From NCBI GenBank assembly GCA_017163975.1, contig JAFFSR010000242.1, positions 1,327,001-1,391,000 on the forward strand: a stretch of 64,000 nt of DNA, written 5' to 3'. Shown here one piece after another: positions 49,077 to 63,262 of this stretch. The position numbers and the translations under genes were made by a program. Source of the DNA: Anastatus disparis (lineage: Eukaryota; Arthropoda; Insecta; Hymenoptera; Eupelmidae). Position 1 is the stretch's first letter. Every line of letters begins with the position of its first letter. Under the pieces are notes generated by a model. It was not told the DNA's origin. It searched no databases and was given only the letters and a program-made list of their open reading frames with translations.

Positions 49077-52000
49077 TTCGAGACCCCGCTAGCGAACGCG
49101 ATGCAAAGAACATCCGGCGTCTCGGTGGGAGCCTCTTAAATTTATGCGATTTCCGTGTAAGGTATTATTGCATTTCCGCATCGGAGCCTTAAGTGCACAC
49201 GCCGGGCGGAACCAACGGCGAATTTTGCTTCTCTCTTTCTCTCTTTTACTCTCTCTACTTTGCTACTTTCGTTCTTCCTCTCACTGATATGCAAACCCCA
49301 AAATGCTGCCAGAATATCCTCCTGCTTATTTATTGTAGCTTCTTTTTTCTTTTCTTCATATATTTTTGACGTTTTCACAGTTTCGTAAGATTTTTCTTAG
49401 ATTTTTCAATAGAAATTGCTACTCGTATCTTACATAATAATATCTTCATAAATGTTTATTTAAATATATAACTTTTATTTGTTCGCTATATCATTAATTT
49501 TATTATACGCCATATAAAATATCACAATTCGTAGAGCGTATCAGTGTGTAGCAGGTGTTATTACTCAGTCTAAATAGGAAACAATTAAAGATAAGTTATC
49601 TTATTCCACATATATATACAAGAAACGCGATTGCATATCGTCATTTGATTTACATAAAGTTTTTGAAAATAAACTCTCAAAGTTTAATTTAAACAGAAAA
49701 TTTAGTAATTAGAAACTAATGAATATTTCATAATATATGTACATTGTTTTATAGTCAAACTGTCAAACCAAATATTTCACATTATTCAAGTTTTATAAAT
49801 TTATATATTCGTTGAGTTAGACAACTAGAAGAATAATATTTGAATAACATTAGAAAATTCGTTAAATAATTAAATTAATTTTTTTTAGTTCAACGTCATC
49901 TTAATAAATATTTGAAATAACAGGTTACGATTACATTGAAATATTTTATACGTTATTCCCTCAGCTTTCTCCAGCACGCACATAGCGTGAAAATTCAATG
50001 TCGCAGTCATTTTCGGACTAAAAGGTTTTCTAAGTAGTGCACAAGAGTGACGTTTTCGTACCCACAAGGATTTGCTCTTTTTTAAATACGCAATTCATCG
50101 ATTTTCTTTCATCCCTTTAAATATTCTTCTCCTTTTGATGAAAACTAAATTTTCAATTACAAACTTGTGTGCGTAAAAATGTTATTAATTAAAAAAAGTA
50201 AAAAAATAATCTGTGAAATAATGGTTCTATTATGAATGCAGCGTATAATACATTAAACAATAGCTGTGTCAGTAAACTTGTGTAAGCATATTGGTTCGAC
50301 GTTGGTTTAAATACGGAAATTAGACCGCGAAGTTCAAGCTATGAGTTTATGACGTTGCGTGACTGTTTTGTTTACACACGAGAGAATCTCTTATATAGCG
50401 CATAACCAACTTTTATTCATATATATCTATATAACGAAGAATCGAACATCAACCGACATGCCCTTAACGTCAAGCATAAAAGCTAAAAGTCAGACAATGA
50501 ATATAGTCCTATCTTAGGCTTGAATTGATCAATATTCGTCTAAATTTTCACTCAAGACAAGCGAAGATTTTAATTAATAGGCGCTGTGCTAGGCTTTTAT
50601 GATCTATTCGTTAATGCACTCTCGTTCCACATTGAATTAATTTGTATATTAATATTAGCTTGTATATTATCTCGAGAATATAATACATAATTTTATGATG
50701 GTACCTAATTTAGTGATATTAAACTATTAGATGAATTTCATCATCAATAATAGCTTTGATACTTCCATTCAACAACTCAATACAAAGTAATTTATGCTCA
50801 AAATTTTAGACGACGCTTCAATCTATTTAATGTAATATGTCATTCAATAATATGCTAATTAGATAATTTAATTAATAAATCAGATTACATAATGTGATTA
50901 GCTCTTGAATAGATAACTAGACAAACAATGTATTATAATACATTTTCCTTTTATTTTTTTATATTATAAATAAATTTTTGTTTTTAAATGTATATATACA
51001 ATTAATTTTTTAAAAATTATATTTGAATTTATTTAATGTGAGTTGCAATTTGTAATTTTGCTTTTGAAAAAAAATGCATATCCAAGTTTAAAAGTTGAAA
51101 AATAAAAATTTTAAATATTCATGAGCATTACTTTTCACTTCATAATCTCTATTTAACTGAGTTCGTAGTGCACATAGCCCAAAAAGCTCATATTAATCAA
51201 GGTAAAACGAGGTCGCATAACATAACCCCGCGGGCACACAAACGCCTAATTCAGTTTAAAAATATTCATCCTATATCTCTATTTTCTCTCTCTGTTTCCC
51301 TCGTGTAAAGCAAAACTACTACTACATACCGTTGTTGCTTGAGGGAGAGATATGTTGAGAGGGGGTTAAAGGTAAAAGCACAGAGCACATCTAAAAGCTA
51401 ATCCAATTTGACGTTGAGATTTCGTGAGAGAAACAGCATCACCTAACCTGCACTATAGGAGCTTTAGGTAACCTTACAGAAAATACGCTTGTCAGCGAAA
51501 CCAGATGAGAGAATGAGAGAAACGTGCAGCGCGCACTGACATTACCCCTGACACACGAGCTTGCGTTAACGCGTGAATCTACATATGCAGATGTCTAAAT
51601 ATATCTATAGATATACAATTTACCATGTTCCAATGCTCAGGATATCTTATCAATCTCATTTTCTTATAGCGAAACTTCTATTGACAAATATCGGCAACAT
51701 GTCAAAGTAAATCTTGAAAACACAGATTGCTTAAATTTTTAAGTTTTTTTTCTGTTTTAAAATACTTTCTTTTGTAATATTTTTATTTTTTTGTTTACAA
51801 CAATTTTATAAAGAACCCATTAAAAATCCAAATATAAATAATTTATAATTTTGAAAAAGACGAGGGTTAAACTAAAAGGACGTGACTTCCTCTATAATAA
51901 TAGGTAATAAAGTATATCTAAAAATTAGATCAAAATCCGTTACTCAAAACTCTGATATTCTCTTTGTAAATTAACCGTATAAATAAAAGCTTTTTTCTTC

Positions 52001-55000
52001 GTTATTTTCAAAAAGAATAACAAAAAGGAAAACAAAAATGCAGTGACCCCTTAATACAAAAGACAAGGATCAAGCTTTTCCCTCAACGACATAAAAGAAG
52101 AAGAAGAAAAAAAAACCATCAGAACATTTTTTTTCACCTTGTGATGTTAACGCCGGACATGAAATCCCATACAGAAATTCCCTATGGTATAGTCCGATAA
52201 GCTTTTTCACTTCTCCCTAAGGGTCTTTTAGCTTTTCTCAGTGCGGCTTTTCTGAATATGAAAAAAAAGAACCTGTGCTCGTATTTGAAATTCATTTCCG
52301 TGAGGCAAGCTAATTATTATTATTACACGTGAAAACGATATACGACGTTAGTAAAGTGATACGTGTGTGTGTGCGTTGTTCCGGCTTTGACTTACGGCTT
52401 TTACCGGCTTTTCCATTGTTCGGCGACTTTAAAATGCGTAGAGATACACATCTTTATCGCGTGAGAGACCACACACAACACATACTTTATTTAATTTTTA
52501 TATTTTTTTCTTTTTTTATTATGTTCTTTAATTATTTTACCTTTTCAATGTCTCACTTTCACCTTTTTATCGATCTTTTCCGGAACATCAAAAATAATAT
52601 TGAAGCTAAAGTTCTTGAGGCTAAGGTCCCTGGGTAATAAATTTAGCTTTAGCAGCCGTGGTATTCCCTTGGGCACGTTTCATAGATCACTGCATCGGAT
52701 TAGCCTAATTATGTATGCTGATTATCAATTTGCAGCTGCACACAAAGCTTCATGCCTTGGCCGTGTCACGAAGTGCTGCATTTGCTTTTCCATTTACATT
52801 GAAAATTAATGTTTTGAAATTGTGATTATCTAATTACTATTATTTATTTTTATTTATTACAATGATTTATCTTTAATTATATTTAATAATGAAATTAAGT
52901 ACTTTTATAATGTAGGTGTGTTTTATGATGAAAACATTTTTTTATCGAAATTAATCAAACCCACTATATACAAATAACAAATAAAACCATGGTATTAAAT
53001 AGATTTTTAGAACGAAGCGTACGGAGCAATATTTTTAAATAACAAATATCAACTTGAAAAAAGAAATTTTATGTGCATAAAAATTCACGCAAAAGCTACA
53101 AATTTCCATTGCATTTTAAAATATAATAAATTTATATTTGAAAACTTATAGTAATATAAATGTAAAATAAAGTTTTTATTAAAATGTTACAACATTATCG
53201 AATAACAATTCAGCTTTAAACTTATTAAAAAACGTCAATAAAAGTTACAATAATAGTGTTTGATTAAAAATTGACAATATAATAATACAACAAAACAAAC
53301 TGAATGCTAAATGGACGTCGGCAAATTGAATTTCATATGGTTATATAGAATCGTTTCGCGGTTTATCCATCAAGCTTTAGTGTAAAATATCGCCGTGGGG
53401 GTTTATCGTGAGCTAGCAACTGTTTGATTTGACGATTTAGTCTCGTGATCCCTCGGCCACTAGTGAAAATTCATTCTCTATGGTTCTTTATCGCTTTCTA
53501 AAAAAAAGGAATGCATTTACAAATGTGAAAGTTGGCTAAATTCGATGAGCTATGATTTACTATTGTAAAGTATGACATGAATTTTTTAATGTTTTTCTAT
53601 TAAATGCCTTTTGAACGGTAAATAAATTTTTAAAAATTATTAGAAGTTAAAGGTATCTAAAAGTTGGTAATATTTCTTTCTTATAAAGAACCAATAAAGA
53701 ATTACATTAATAATTACAATTGGATCAACAATATTAAAAAAAATACTACAAGTTACAAGCTAATTATAAAATAAATCAAATTTTACTGCTTGCTATAAAT
53801 ATTGTTTGGATAAATAATAATATCGTGAAATTTATAGACCTTCTTATCATCGGGAATCCAAATTTCTTCTAATATAAACGTATTTCCTAGAAAATTACAT
53901 ATACATTAATAATTTTTATAGCGCGCACTACAAGCTAACGTATTTATTACTCTAAAATCATTGCTTTAATTTTAAATATTAACATAATTGTTCATTAGCT
54001 GGCAAACTAGAAATGTTACCGACCTTTATATCGCTTTAAAAGAAATTTCAGTGTACATTGTACAAATCTTTTAATCATAATTTAAGAAATACATCACGCA
54101 ATCTAGCTAAAACCGTTATTTCTCTATCCAGAATAAAATAACATTATTTGATGATCTTTTATTAAGATATGCAATGTATTAACGACGTAATGAGCAACTA
54201 TTCTCTTCAAGCTTAACGCTTTTACCGGTCTCTAATTTCTATTTTCGCTATATAATCGACAATATAATTAAAAAAAAATGAAGAAGAAGGAAAACTGGAT
54301 CACTCCGCCGTTATTATTATATTATGCAGTTTATATAACTTATCTCATTACTTAAGTATCCCTATTGTACTCTCTCACGGCATTATATCACGCAGCCCTT
54401 CGAAACATTCTTCCTTACACGTAATCGAGTCTTTTTTCTTTCTTTTTTTTCTCGTGACGCAAATTTTACCCTGACCTATACGTGTACGTATATAAACACA
54501 GAATTCCCGCAAACTTGTCTAAAACACGATACATATACGTTGTATTTAAAATGGAATATTACAAGCTGTCACGACAGGACATAGACTAGTGTTTATGTGA
54601 AACGAGCTAAAGCGTCAAATTTACTTCAGCACCGAAATTTCAAACAAACATGGACATATTTACCCTAATGCAAGTGTCAAAATTAGGTTGTGGTGTGTGA
54701 CCGAAACTTATTCTTGAATATTTTCAAACTCCGATTTTTATCATGTATAATGTGTTTACGGAAACTTAAACAAAAAAAAATAAGCCAAAGGAGGGTCAAT
54801 AAACTCTTGGTTAAAGTTGCGCGTGTGTATAAACGTTTGTATGCGCACGTATGAGAAAATTACTAACTATCAAAGGTTTACCATGTTAGGGGTAGATACA
54901 TCGCTTTTTGGTCACTGCTATTTTGTTTTCTGACTCTTGTTAAAAAGCTAACCGAGAAAACGAATTTGATGTATTATTAAAAAAAGGGGTATATCTTGTG

Positions 55001-55586
55001 TTTTCATCTTAGGCTCATAAATATTGATAAATTTTTAAACAAGACAAAAGTGACAAATGATTCTGAAATATATCTGATTTTAATCTACGATACGGTCAAG
55101 TAATTTTAAAGATACTTTTTAAATCCTAAAAAGTTTTAAACTGAAAATATTTTTTCTATATTTTTCCGGGTTACAAGACACCTATTTTTATTTTATTAAA
55201 GCTACTGAAACTGTCGGCTATATATTCTTCAAGATATAAATCTAGGACTTATGAACTTTCACTGTTATTACCAGCATTAAAAGCACAACGAAAAAAAGAA
55301 AAATAAAGCCAATACATGAAACAACGATGTAAGAGCATTAAATGCAATTAAATACTCTTAACCTTATTAAGATTTTTCAATTTATGTTATAGAACGCACT
55401 CAACTGTAATAAAATTAACCAAAGAATTATGTCACTGTACGTGTATACTATTAAATCCATATAGCGCTCACGAAACAACAATATATATATACTATTACTT
55501 TGCTAATGTAATTGAAGATCGTCTAGGATAATTATAATAAGAAATAGGACAATAGTAGATATACTTAAAGGGATTATACATATGCA

Positions 55587-55590
<4 letters not shown>

Positions 55591-55625
<35 letters not shown>

Positions 55626-55629
55626 ATAT
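55591..55629. repeat. (TA)n(TG)n microsatellite
   Basis: About 13 TA units pass into TGTGTGTG and back to TATA. Confidence 0.95.
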
Positions 55630-57385
55630 GGAATTTAATGATGCTGATACCGCACGTGTACGTTGACCTCTCCTATAAACATCCGTAACGTTGTATTTCA
55701 ATTAGCTTACTGGAGTGTCGTCAGCGTAGAACGCGCGAGGATAGTATCATTTTAATGCAATGCTTTAGTATTGAATTTAATAGATTCTTTTCACGACCTT
55801 TTAAACCTAGTCTATGATTTCAAAGATTTTTCTATAACTTTTGACAGTTATTATTGATATATTTAAACATTTTAATTCAAAAGTAATTTTTCATTATTTT
55901 GTAAAAATTTTGAAGAATTTATTTTATAAATTTAGTTTGTAAAAGTGCATGTATAACTTTAGTAATAAGAAAAAGATGCATTACTATTACTACTAAAATT
56001 TTGCGTATTCCATTATTTTTATTTCAAAGAAAAATGTACACAGGATGGCATGAGAAATGCGTAGGAATACAGCATAATTATACATATTTAAACAGGCATA
56101 TTATAATTCAGCGCATATTCTCTGAAATTTAATCAGTGGAATTCCACTGCAAGGAATGATTATATAAATATTCTCTATTATAGCTCGTACAAAATGCCAA
56201 CTTAAGAAATACTTGTTTCTGTATATTTCTATTTTTTTTTCTTTTTCATCAACCGTTAAATAAAGTTTGATTAAAAATGAAAAAAAAAAATAATCCTAAA
56301 ATAAGGATTCATTAGCGCGAATGAGTATTATCATCAGTCATCAATTAATAAATTGATGATAGGTAACTGTTGATAATTTAGGTCGAGGTGTTAATCAACG
56401 GTTATATGTGTATGACTATATATATACTGATGTTGGAAAATTATATGTGATCGTACGGTATGGTTATCGTACTGCTTGCAGGTCAATTAAACTGATGTAG
56501 TTAACTATATTTACGCATGACATGAATTTATTGCTCAAATTATTTCATCGTCAAATTCTACAATATTTTTCCACATATTTTATTAATTCTCACATATATT
56601 CTTATTGAAAACACCCATTCTTAATTTTTTGTTGAATGATATATATGAATGAAGGTTTAACTTTTGCGCTGTATATTCATTCTACTTTACTCTTATTTTG
56701 GAATATTTAACTGGAATTATGTTTAGAAAAAGTTTATTATTTTATTTTAATATAATAAGCAAGAAAATATAAAATTTATTGATTTCTTCAAATGAATAAA
56801 TTTACAAAATAAACTTTTTCTTCGTTTGCTAAATGTTTTCATTAATAAAATTGCTTCTTTTTAAAACTTTTTATATTGAATTGTTATGATGTATTTTATA
56901 AGTTTGAGGAAAAAAAACAAGTTGATGAAACGTATAAAATAATCAAAGCAAATTCCATTATAAAATTGAAACAAGCTTTAATTAGTTGAAAATAGAAGTA
57001 TAGTTCATCACAATGTTTAATTCAGTCTGAGTATTAAAATTAAAATTACTCGTTATTTGTATACAATCATCTTCACATGATTAAAACTCAATGAAGCTTC
57101 AAAGTTTTGAAATAAAATTACCAACATCATTAAACTTTTTAATTCTACTCCAGTTCATATATACCGACAAGCCCTAAAGGCATTTAGTGATAAAATCTAA
57201 CGAATCAAATAACTCATAATTTATAAATTATACCTTCTACTTTAAATTGCAAATCAACATTACATACAGTATATATTCATTCCTTACTTCGCAAAATGAG
57301 AGCTTACATAACATTATCGCACTTCATATAACACCGTTGGAAAGCTACTAGAGCAACTATTAAAACAAGCTCGAATAAAGTCAAG

Positions 57386-57409
57386 TATATATATATATAT
57401 ATATATATG
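57386..57409. repeat. (TA)n microsatellite
   Basis: About 11-12 TA units. Confidence 0.95.
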
Positions 57410-59148
57410 TGATTGAGATATAAACTGTTCTTATATCTATAAATATGCATATCAACATTGTAAGTTGTCTTTAACTTGATTTTCGTTCTTACTTTCGAAA
57501 CTGTTATACTTGCCTGCAAAAACTGGTTCTTGAAATTCTTTCTCGCGCGCAGCCGTTACTAAACTCAGATCATTCCCTTGAGATGTAAAGATCTTACCTT
57601 TTATGTATATGTATGTGTGCATGTGCCTTCATTCAACATTTTCTTACAACGTTTTCGTATTATTTACATATATACCGTTCTCTCGCGTATATGTCGTCAT
57701 CGTTGAATCTTTTTCGTTATACTGGGTATAATACGCGTAACCTATATATGTATGGAAGAGGATAAGATGCACCACGGGACTTTTAAAATTTTCGTTTTCT
57801 TCACTTATACTTGCTCGTCATAGGTCAAAAGTGGAAATTGCTCTTCATAAACGTAAATGACACCTTCTCCTCGTCGTCTTCTTCATTCATTCATTCACGT
57901 TTTCTCTTATACGCTTCGAGCTTTATTCTTCGTTTTTTCACACCGTCACAGAAAAACTTTTTTACGACATTTTTTTCAGTATTTTTTAAAAAAAAAAAGG
58001 AAAAATAAAGAAAAGAAGAGATGAGAATGAGCGAGTATGATGAAGCTTCTTTTTTTTACTAAAAATAACTTGGGAATGTAATATTATGGAATCGCAAACG
58101 ACGTGTAATGATGGCTTCATCAGTATTTTTAAAAGTCATGCCTTAAGTAAAGAGAATTTTTACGTTTATATTTACGTAATTTACCTAATTTTTCCCCGGA
58201 AAAACTTATTAAAATTTTCGTATAAAAAAATTTTAAATTATAATCCAAAGTTTTTTTCCCTTAGCAGTGCGTAAAATTTTGTTAAAATACGAAAATTTAA
58301 TAATGGTATAAAAAAAGATTATTACACATTTAATATTTTAGAAACTAAAAGGAAAATATTACATAGAAAATTATTCTGAAAAAGAACTTTTAATATAAAA
58401 CTGCAAAAGAAATATAAAATGAAAAAAAAAATATTAAGTTCTTAACTAGTAATTCATATACGGTAATAATATTAATTCTAATTCTAGCCTTTAAACTCTA
58501 AACGAGACTTCAAATTCATAACTAAGTTAACGTCCCGCATTTTACCTGATGAATTTCATGGAAAGTCTTTGCTAAATTCTGGGTACAAAAAAAAATTACA
58601 TTTCAAACACTTTTGCAAAGTCATTATCAAACTTACCCAATAATTACGTTCCTCGCTTAGCCTAGAAGTATATAAATCTAAAGAAAAAAAAGAAGAAAAG
58701 AAAAAAAAAGGAACGAACAAAATATGCATGACGTAATATTCAAGACAAGCGAGGTGAAAGAACTTGAAAGAAATTTTTCTTACCTTTTTTTCTTTTTAAA
58801 TTCTAGCATAACCTCAACTAGAAGTATAAGCGCGTTGGCGTTAACGTTCGACATTAATAAAGAGAGCTCTCGCGATAAGTTCATATAGTCGCGTGTCAGA
58901 ATGTTCGATCCTCTCTTTCTCTACTTTGAAGAGAGTATATATATACATGCTCTATACTTTAACTAAAGAAACGTTCTCGCCTTGTTAAATCTTTCCCCTG
59001 TTTTCTCTCTTGTAACAAAGGCAAAATCGGAAAATTCATTTAGTACCTTCATGTGTTAGTCTCTTGAGTATAAGGATTCGCATACATATACAAACTCCCT
59101 CATATGTGTACGTACGTATAAATGCTTTTGTTTGTTAGTTTAACCCAA

Positions 59149-59215
59149 ATGAATTGGCCCTTGGCAATTTCTTTACTTCATAAATATTTCTATCAACCAA
59201 ATGAGGGTCAATTCA
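59149..59215. repeat. Small inverted repeat around TGAATTGRCCCT
   Basis: TGAATTGGCCCTTGG (59150-59164) faces its near-complement CCAAATGAGGGTCAATTCA (59197-59215) across about 32 bp. A similar CCAAAGGAGGGTCAATAAAC occurs at about 54785, so this may be the remnant of a short dispersed motif. Confidence 0.5.
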
Positions 59216-60969
59216 CTCTCTTGCGAACGTATGTATATATACGTGTATATATACTCGTCTCGTATTCGGATATCGTTTGTACTACGTTACTTGAATTGTA
59301 AAAAAAACGAAACTTTTAGGCTTGATAAATAAAATAAGAAGTTCTCTTCTCTTTTTCTTTTTATTCGAAAAGGTTGGAGGATTGACTGATGTAATGTTTT
59401 TAACATTTTTGGGAAATAATTTTGTGATCAGAATACGAGAATGAGACTAAGTTGCGGTGAGTTAAGTGGGTCGATTGGCTAAGTATTATTTCCTTTTTCT
59501 TTTTATTTCGTAAAACCAAGTTTTTTATTAGTTTCATCCAAATGATTGATAAGATTGCATTACAAGCAAAAAATTTAGTCGAAGGAAAATTAATGAAATA
59601 TATTAATACACATTACAATTATCACTTTGATGATTGTTAAAAATTTGATTAAGAATAGTTAAAAAATTAAAAATTAAAATGCGATAACCGAACTTTTAAT
59701 AAACTTACTCTGTTTTATTAATGTAATGTCAGAAAGTTAATTAAAAAGTCAAATTAAAAGTTTCCTTGCTAAAATATGCTTTAAAAATTTCCTTTCGTGC
59801 TCTTAGCTCATGCACAATATAAAATGTTAAACTTCTTAAAATTACTTATACGAAATATGTCAAAGTGTCATCAATTTTAAAATAATTTATTCCATTAGAA
59901 TTGGAAAAAAATGAAAAAAATTTGAAAAATCTTTAGTTTTTGTTATTATTGAAATCATTTTAATTGTAATATTTTTTATTACGTTAATCTCATTACTTTG
60001 TGAAATAAAATATTTATAATGAAAACTGATACATTAATCCAAATTACAAAATATTCTTTATAAAATTTTGATCCCAGAAAAAAATTTCTCATTTCTTTTT
60101 AATAATGTCACTTATCAACATCTCGACACGCATAACCATTAAATACGCATTACATTACAACTCATTTAACTATATATCTATGAAAGTATGAGACTCATTT
60201 GGAGAAAGCTTTAAGTGTGAGCTTTTTCCTTTTACCCTCTAATAATTCTATTCTCTCAATGACGAGAATAAAAGCAAACGCTTTTGCAATGCTGAGTCAT
60301 GCAATTAATGTCAGGTTCTGACAAAAAACCAACGAACGAACCTGTTATAAAAACAAAACATTTTCTACTGCTCCATCATGGATTAACTCTGATTTTTCTA
60401 GTTTATTATTTTTATTTTTCATTCATAAAGTAATTATTATATTTTCCTTGCCAGTTATAAATTTTAATATATTAAAGCATATAATACTGTGGAAATAGGG
60501 AACTAAAAAATTTTTCAGGATTTAAACTGAATATTTATTAGAATTAGAGTCATTAAGATAATTAATAACGGGATATTAATTTTGGGGTTTACCTAGCAAT
60601 ATCATATTACGTTAATTAAGCAGTTGATTTTATAAAAGAATTTATCTAGATGAATTTAATTTTGCCTTATTAAAATAATATAAATGTCATGAATAAATAA
60701 TTTATCTAGAAATATTCCATGTGTAATCCTGCATGAGAAGATAAAATAAAATAATTCTTTTACGTGCAATTATAGAAATTCAATAAAAATAAGTACCCGC
60801 GTAAAAAAAGTTAAGATCATGTCGAGATCTCATTGAGACTCATCTCAATTATGGCCGTTTTTGATGCGTATTAAGATGTTGCAAACGAACTTTTAATAAA
60901 TATCTTATTGAGATCTCTTTGAGACGTCTATTTAAGATGGTTTTTGAGACGTCGGTAAGATTATGTTTG

Positions 60970-61240
60970 AAAAAATCAGTTGATTTTAAGATGAAAATAA
61001 GATCATCTTAAGATACAACTGAGATGTTTTAAGACGTTTTTAAGATGACCATAAGATATCATTTTTTACAAAATCAGTTGATTTTAAGATGAAAATAAGA
61101 TCATTTTAAGATGCAACTGAAATATTTTTGATACTTTTTTAAGATGACTGTAAGATATCATTTTTTCACAAAATTATCTGATTTTAAGATGAAAACCAGA
61201 TCATTTTAAGATGCGACTAATATGTATTTAAGATGTGAAA
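60970..61240 (+). repeat. Three ~98-100 bp subrepeats in the left arm
   Basis: The unit begins AATCAGTTGATTTTAAGATG and contains AAATAAGATCATTTTAAGATG and TTTTTAAGATGAC. It starts near 60973, 61071 and 61171; the third copy is partial and diverged. The same series is present in mirrored orientation in the right arm (about 63000-63260). Confidence 0.85.
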
Positions 61241-61879
61241 TTTAGGAAATTATTACATGAATTAGAAGATGTCTAAGATGTAAATACAAGTATAATGTAT
61301 CTAAGATAAATTTTACAGGTTTAAACTAAAACAATAATAATAGAATATAATAATTTTATTAATTTAAAATTTTTAGGACGATAAAAATTAATATTTCTAA
61401 GTTAAAATATTATACAAAGTTAAAATGAGTGTAATGATATAAAAGAAGTAAACTTAAATTTAAAAAAAAACAATTTATATTCTTATTTATTAATTTGTGA
61501 AGTTTTAATGTAAACTTTGATAATTTTATATAAAATATACGAAAAATAATAAAGGTGATATTTTTAGGTTAATGCATATAATTATAAATAAACTATTAAC
61601 AACTGATATAATTAGATATAATTTCTATTCTATTGTTTAAAATAAGTGTCGATTGAATAACTCTTGAGTAGACATATATTTTCCATGTTGGACCTTTACT
61701 TCCATATTTAAAAATCCTTTGTTTTTAATTTATAAATGGATTAGCTTATTGTATCTATGAGAAAATTGAAAAAATGTTTCAATAAATTCTTATATTTATA
61801 ATATGTAATACAAAAATAAATATAAATGGTGAAAATATTTCGCTTATTTAACAGCCCTAGTGAATCGAATCTGTGAATA

Positions 61880-62150
61880 ACTAAACTAAATATGAAATAA
61901 CTAATAATTAATACTAATACTGTTATAAACTGTTCAGTTTGAGACAGAATAAAGTTATCAGTTTTCATTATCAGTTTCAGTTATTCTCAGTTATCAGTTT
62001 CACAGTTTATAACTAAAAATTTGAACAGGACAATAACAGTTTTCCTTAAAAAAAATTTTTTTCATTTTTCAAATTTAGATTTTTCAAAATTAAACTAACT
62101 GAAATACTAATACTTATACTAATACTAATACTAAAATCCTGCACAACGTT
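61880..62150. repeat. Interior AT-rich short repeats
   Basis: The central part of the 2.6-kb element contains an imperfect hairpin (GTTATAAACTGTTCAG against CACAGTTTATAAC), several GTTATCAGTTT-type repeats (61950-62010), and a run of ACTAAT units at 62105-62135. It is low in complexity and no gene is seen. Confidence 0.6.
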
Positions 62151-62670
62151 TAAACTATGTTATTCTATTTTTTTTTGATTTCATGGTTTCTTTTTTACAT
62201 TTTATTTTATCTAAATACAATTTTACTTATCTGTGATTAATCGTTTCTAAAACTTTGTAAAATTTTTCTTATATAAAAACTACAATTTTATTTTACGTAT
62301 TCCTTTTAAAAATGTACAATATTACTTAAACTTTTTTAATTGTTAATATTTTTATCCTAAAACTTTTGAAAAAGAAATATTTTATTTTTTTGAATTTTAT
62401 AATCAAAAATAAACCGTTCTTCTTCAGATAATAAAATTCTTCTTTTACAAAAAAAAATAAAAAACGGAAGTCAAAAATTTCCTTTTTTTTTTTTTTTCAT
62501 TTATAGATAAAGAACTGCATCTTCCCATTTATGAATTAACAACAAACAAAAATGCTTTTAGATTGGATTTGAACTCTTTAATAACTTTAAAGATATATTA
62601 AATCATATCATTTATTAATGGTTCATTAATAATTATATGCATAAACCTACAAATATAACCTATATTATTT

Positions 62671-62708
62671 TATGTACATATATATATATATATATATATA
62701 TGTACATA
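62671..62708. repeat. (TA)n flanked by TATGTACATA
   Basis: A TA run inside the right arm of the 2.6-kb element, bracketed by TATGTACATA on both sides, forms a perfect palindrome. The left arm lacks it, so it expanded after the arms formed. Confidence 0.9.
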
Positions 62709-62999
62709 ACCAAATTCACAAAATTTACGTTAAAACTTCACAAATTAATACATAAGAATATAAATTGGTTTTTTAAAATTTAAGTTTACTTCTTTTATAT
62801 CTCTACACTCACTTTTACTTCGTATAATATTTTAACATAAAAATATTCATTTTTATTGTCCTAAAAATTCAAAATTGATAAATTTATTATATTTATTGTT
62901 TACGTTTAAACCTGTAAAATTTATCTTAGTAGTTGTACTTGTATTTACATTTAGACATTTTCTAATTCACGTTATAATTTTCCAAATTTCACGTCTTAA

Positions 63000-63262
63000 A
63001 TACATATCAGTCGCATCTTAAAATGGTCTGATTTTCATCTTAAAATCAGATAATTTTGTAAAAAAATTATATCTTACAGTCATCTTAAAAAAGTAATAAA
63101 AATATTTCAGTTGCATCTTAAAATGATCTTATTTTCATCTTAAAATCAACTGATTTTGTAAAAAATGATGTCTTATGGTCATCTTAAAAACATCTTAAAA
63201 CATCTCAGTTATATCTTAAGATGATCTTATTTTCATCTTAAAATCAACTGATTTTTTCAAAC
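63000..63262 (-). repeat. Three ~100-bp subrepeats in the right arm
   Basis: This is the reverse-complement series of the left-arm subrepeats, recognised by repeated CATCTTAAAATCA, ATCTTAAAATGATC and GTCATCTTAAAAA. Matching repeat number in both arms means that the amplification came before, or was copied along with, the formation of the inverted repeat. Confidence 0.8.

Larger units (their letters stand above)
48394..60795. other. Long gene-free stretch after recursive site 3
   Basis: Holds recursive site 3 and islands at 48820-49330, 49960-50600, 51160-51640, 52020-52480, 52640-52800, 54180-54600, 57530-58060 and 58640-59300. The 52690-52790 segment has a run of homeodomain-type (GGATTA, TAATTA) and E-box (CAGCTG) motifs. 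No coding gene or larger mobile element is seen. Confidence 0.55.

Noticed and set aside
61741..61968. 75-codon minus-strand frame inside the 2.6-kb foldback element as a transposase remnant
   Set aside because: Very AT-rich composition, no DDE-type or other recognisable motif, and too short.
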